From the NCBI GenBank assembly GCA_947846985.1, contig CANTUZ010000002.1:59414563-59478562 (forward strand): a stretch of DNA of 64,000 nt, read 5' to 3'. The stretch's first letter is position 1; every line of letters starts with the position of its first letter. The notes under the pieces were generated by a model that worked only from the letters and a program-made list of their open reading frames with translations, had not been told where the DNA came from and ran no database searches. Source of the stretch: Fratercula arctica (Eukaryota > Chordata > Aves > Charadriiformes > Alcidae). Made by a program: the position numbers and the translations under genes. Below are positions 62,024 through 64,000 of the stretch, one piece after another.

Positions 62024-62696
62024 ATCGTAGAATCATAGGGTTAGAAGGGACCTGTGGAGATCATCTAGTCCAACCCCCCTGCCAGAGCAGGGTCACCTAG
62101 AGCAGGTTGCACAGGAACGCATCCAGGTGCGTTTTGAACATCTCCAGAGACAGAGACTCCACCACCACCCTGGGCAGCCTGTTCCAGTGCTCTGCCAGCC
62201 TCAGGGTAAAGAAGTTCCTCCTCATGTTTGGGTGGAACTTCCTACGCTCAAGTTTGTGCCAGTTACCTCTTGTCCTGTCGCTGGGCACCACTGAAAAGAG
62301 CCTGGCCCATCTTCCTGACACCCACCCTTTAAGTATTTATAAGTGTTGATAAGGTCCCCCCTCAGCCGTCTTTTTTCCAGACCGAAGAGACCCAAATCCC
62401 TCAGCCTTTCTTCATAAGAGAGGTGCTCCAGTCCCCTAATCATCTTGGTAGCCCTTTGCTGCACCCTCTCCAGCAGTTTCCTGTCCTTCTTGAACCAGGG
62501 AGCCCAGAACTGGACACAGTACTCCAGGTGCGGCCTCACCAAGGCAGAGTAGAGGGGGAGGATGACCTCCCTCGACCTGCTGGCCACACTCTTCTTGATG
62601 CACCCCAGGATGCCATTGGCCTTCTTGGCCACGAGGGCACATTGCTGGCTCATGGTCATCCTGTTGTCCACCAGGACTACCAGGTCACTTTCTGCT
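62024..62696 (-). mobile_element. Younger CR1 LINE inserted into an older CR1
   Basis: Antisense to CNTNAP2. The 3' end (CCTATGATTCTACGAT on the element strand) is at 62024. ORF2 is open in two frames: [20 protein letters not shown] then [20 protein letters not shown] and [19 protein letters not shown] (to about 62300), then after a frameshift [16 protein letters not shown] and [20 protein letters not shown] to a stop just before 62097. 5'-truncated at [10 protein letters not shown]. Much better preserved than the copy around it. Confidence 0.93.
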
Positions 62697-62850
62697 ACAA
62701 AAAATTTCATAGTTAGAGTAGAAAAATATTGAAGCAGGTTGTCCAAAGAGGTTAAGGAATCTTGATCCCTGGAGATAATCAGTATTCAACTGGACAAGCA
62801 TCTGAGCAAGGCCTACATGTGCATACTGGAGATAGCAATATCCCTCCAAA
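62697..62850 (+). mobile_element. Older CR1 LINE, right part, sense orientation
   Basis: Resumes where the left part stops. AAAAAATTTCATAGTTAGAG and GTAGAAAAATATTGAAGCAGG correspond to the consensus GAAATTCTTTACAGTGAGGG and GTGAGACACTGGAACAGG. GTTGTCCAAAGAGGTTAAGG and CCCTGGAGATAATCAGTATT then continue toward the ORF2 C-terminus (NRLPREVVE...SLE-F). The end is approximate, and the 3' tail is not recognised. Confidence 0.7.
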
Positions 62851-64000
62851 CCTGCCAGCAAGGACATTGTGGAATTCTACCTGGGCTTTGTAGATACAAA
62901 ATAGGAGGGCAGAGGCAAGGGAGCCACTCAGGTAGGACCTGAGGAACATAATGGTTGTGACAAGGTTCACTGGAGAATGGGCCTGACGCCCCAGATGGGG
63001 AGTTTTCCATGTGTGAGCTCCATGTCAAATGGCAATAGGAGAGGAACACAGATAAACTACCCCAAGAGTTTGCAAGAAAAGAAGCAAAAGATTCGTCTAA
63101 TAAAAATGCAAACTGCCATTAGAGTGATGACAGGCTTGCCCCCACTGGTTGTGGCAAAACCTTAAAATGCCCTGAAACCAACTGCTTACCTGTCCTTTTA
63201 GTAACAGGATTGTTCAAATTTACAGTTGGAACGTATGCCACACTAGACCTGTGAATTAGGAAGCGTACTGGTTTGTGCTAAAACTATTCCTTCTAGACAT
63301 CATCTACAAATTCCCTTGTCATCCTACACTCATGAAACACAAAGGAGACTTAGAGGGTGTTCCCTATTAATAATGTAGCTGGGAGTATGTGTACATGAGG
63401 GCTTTGATTCTATATTACAATGGGCTAAAGGAGCATTAAGAGTGCTCACTTCTTCTGTGCAACCCTCCAATTTTTGCCTCCCTGGAGAACTGTACTTTTC
63501 TAGCTGGAAACAAGGTGGAAAACATAAATGTGCAGTTGTACAATTCATTATTTGGCATATAAATCAGGTTTCCATAATGATTCCTTCCAGTATATGTTCT
63601 GAGCTTATGCCAGTGTCTCCAGTGCTGCTGATGTGTATCTTGTTCCTGAAGACAAAGAGTGGACAAAGATGTTTGAGACGACTCTGCCCTGTTTCTGCTT
63701 GTTAGGGCTCTGAAGATAGTTTAGGGAAGTTTTACCTCAGGTGTTCCCTGAAGGAAATTATTGCTAGGATAATACAATTCTTTAAAATACTCAGTAGCCA
63801 GCAGCTATGTGGCTAAGTAGAACAGTTTCAGCCTAACATTTAAGGAACCATGAATTTCTGAAGCAACAGTGATGCTTCATATCATTAATATATTTTCCAT
63901 GAGAACAGCAGCTAAATTATTGCTGCTTTTTATATTAAATACATATAGCATTTGATTAAAATGTTCGAAACATCTAATATGTTGCTTGATCAGTTGTACA
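62851..64000. other. Intron 1 stretch without genes
   Basis: No recognisable element or exon. The open frames (60-87 codons) overlap on both strands and look like chance. Confidence 0.55.

Larger units (their letters stand above)
29533..64000 (+). other. CNTNAP2: CNTNAP2 intron 1 (5' part)
   Basis: No further exon with convincing acceptor, open frame and donor is seen over 34 kb. In mammals intron 1 of this gene spans hundreds of kilobases, so a gene-free stretch is expected. The intron holds LTRs and CR1 copies, listed separately. Intron 1 of human CNTNAP2 is known to carry a FOXP2-bound element, but its counterpart cannot be located here without alignment. Confidence 0.75.

Noticed and set aside
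1..64000. CRISPR arrays, operons, tRNA or rRNA genes
   Set aside because: No regularly spaced repeats, no cloverleaf or rRNA-like sequence. Base composition and repeats are those of a vertebrate genome.

Overview
The window is vertebrate nuclear DNA, almost certainly from a bird. It is AT-rich and gene-poor. Its interspersed repeats are CR1 LINE copies, several ending in the 3' tail typical of CR1 (ATTCTATG-type octamers), and short solo LTRs of avian ERVL type. The species cannot be named from what is visible.

The only host coding sequence I can support is one exon on the + strand at 29436-29532. It encodes a 32-residue signal peptide and ends in a phase-1 GTAAGT donor. Its residue pattern (RAGC-AAL-LWI-SS-CRA-TA-S), length and exon phase match exon 1 of CNTNAP2 (contactin-associated protein-like 2, Caspr2) as I remember the human protein. 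CNTNAP2 is a neuronal cell-adhesion protein encoded by one of the largest vertebrate genes. Positions 1-28190 are therefore read as 5' flanking DNA, 28190-28920 as a CpG-island promoter, about 28920-29435 as 5' UTR, and 29533-64000 as the start of a very large intron 1. The lack of any other exon in 34 kb of intron fits that gene.

5' flank: a broken CR1/LINE complex lies at 2768-4283 and abuts a GC-rich block of unknown origin (4284-5480) that holds a degenerate tandem repeat of about 160 bp. A solo LTR with a 5-bp target duplication lies at 9231-9566, and a 5'-truncated CR1 with an intact 3' reading frame at 10507-10968. The rest is unannotated AT-rich DNA with a few short hairpins and microsatellites.

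Intron 1: there is a second LTR with a 5-bp target duplication at 37016-37560. CR1 copies lie at 38022-39542, 40690-41585, 48441-48675 and 62024-62696, all antisense to CNTNAP2. An ancient, heavily mutated CR1-like reverse-transcriptase relic lies at 39545-40420. An ERVL-type LTR at about 55843-56527 has had its first part, with 40 bp of flank, tandemly duplicated (unit 277 bp). An older sense-strand CR1 (61715-62850) is split by the CR1 at 62024-62696. No CRISPR arrays, tRNA or rRNA genes, operons or bacterial-type systems are present, and I see no convincing undescribed gene system. The most informative observations are the CNTNAP2 promoter and exon 1 with two long T tracts, the dated sequences of retroelement insertions, the GC-rich block, and one unexplained 113-codon open stretch at 53731-54069.
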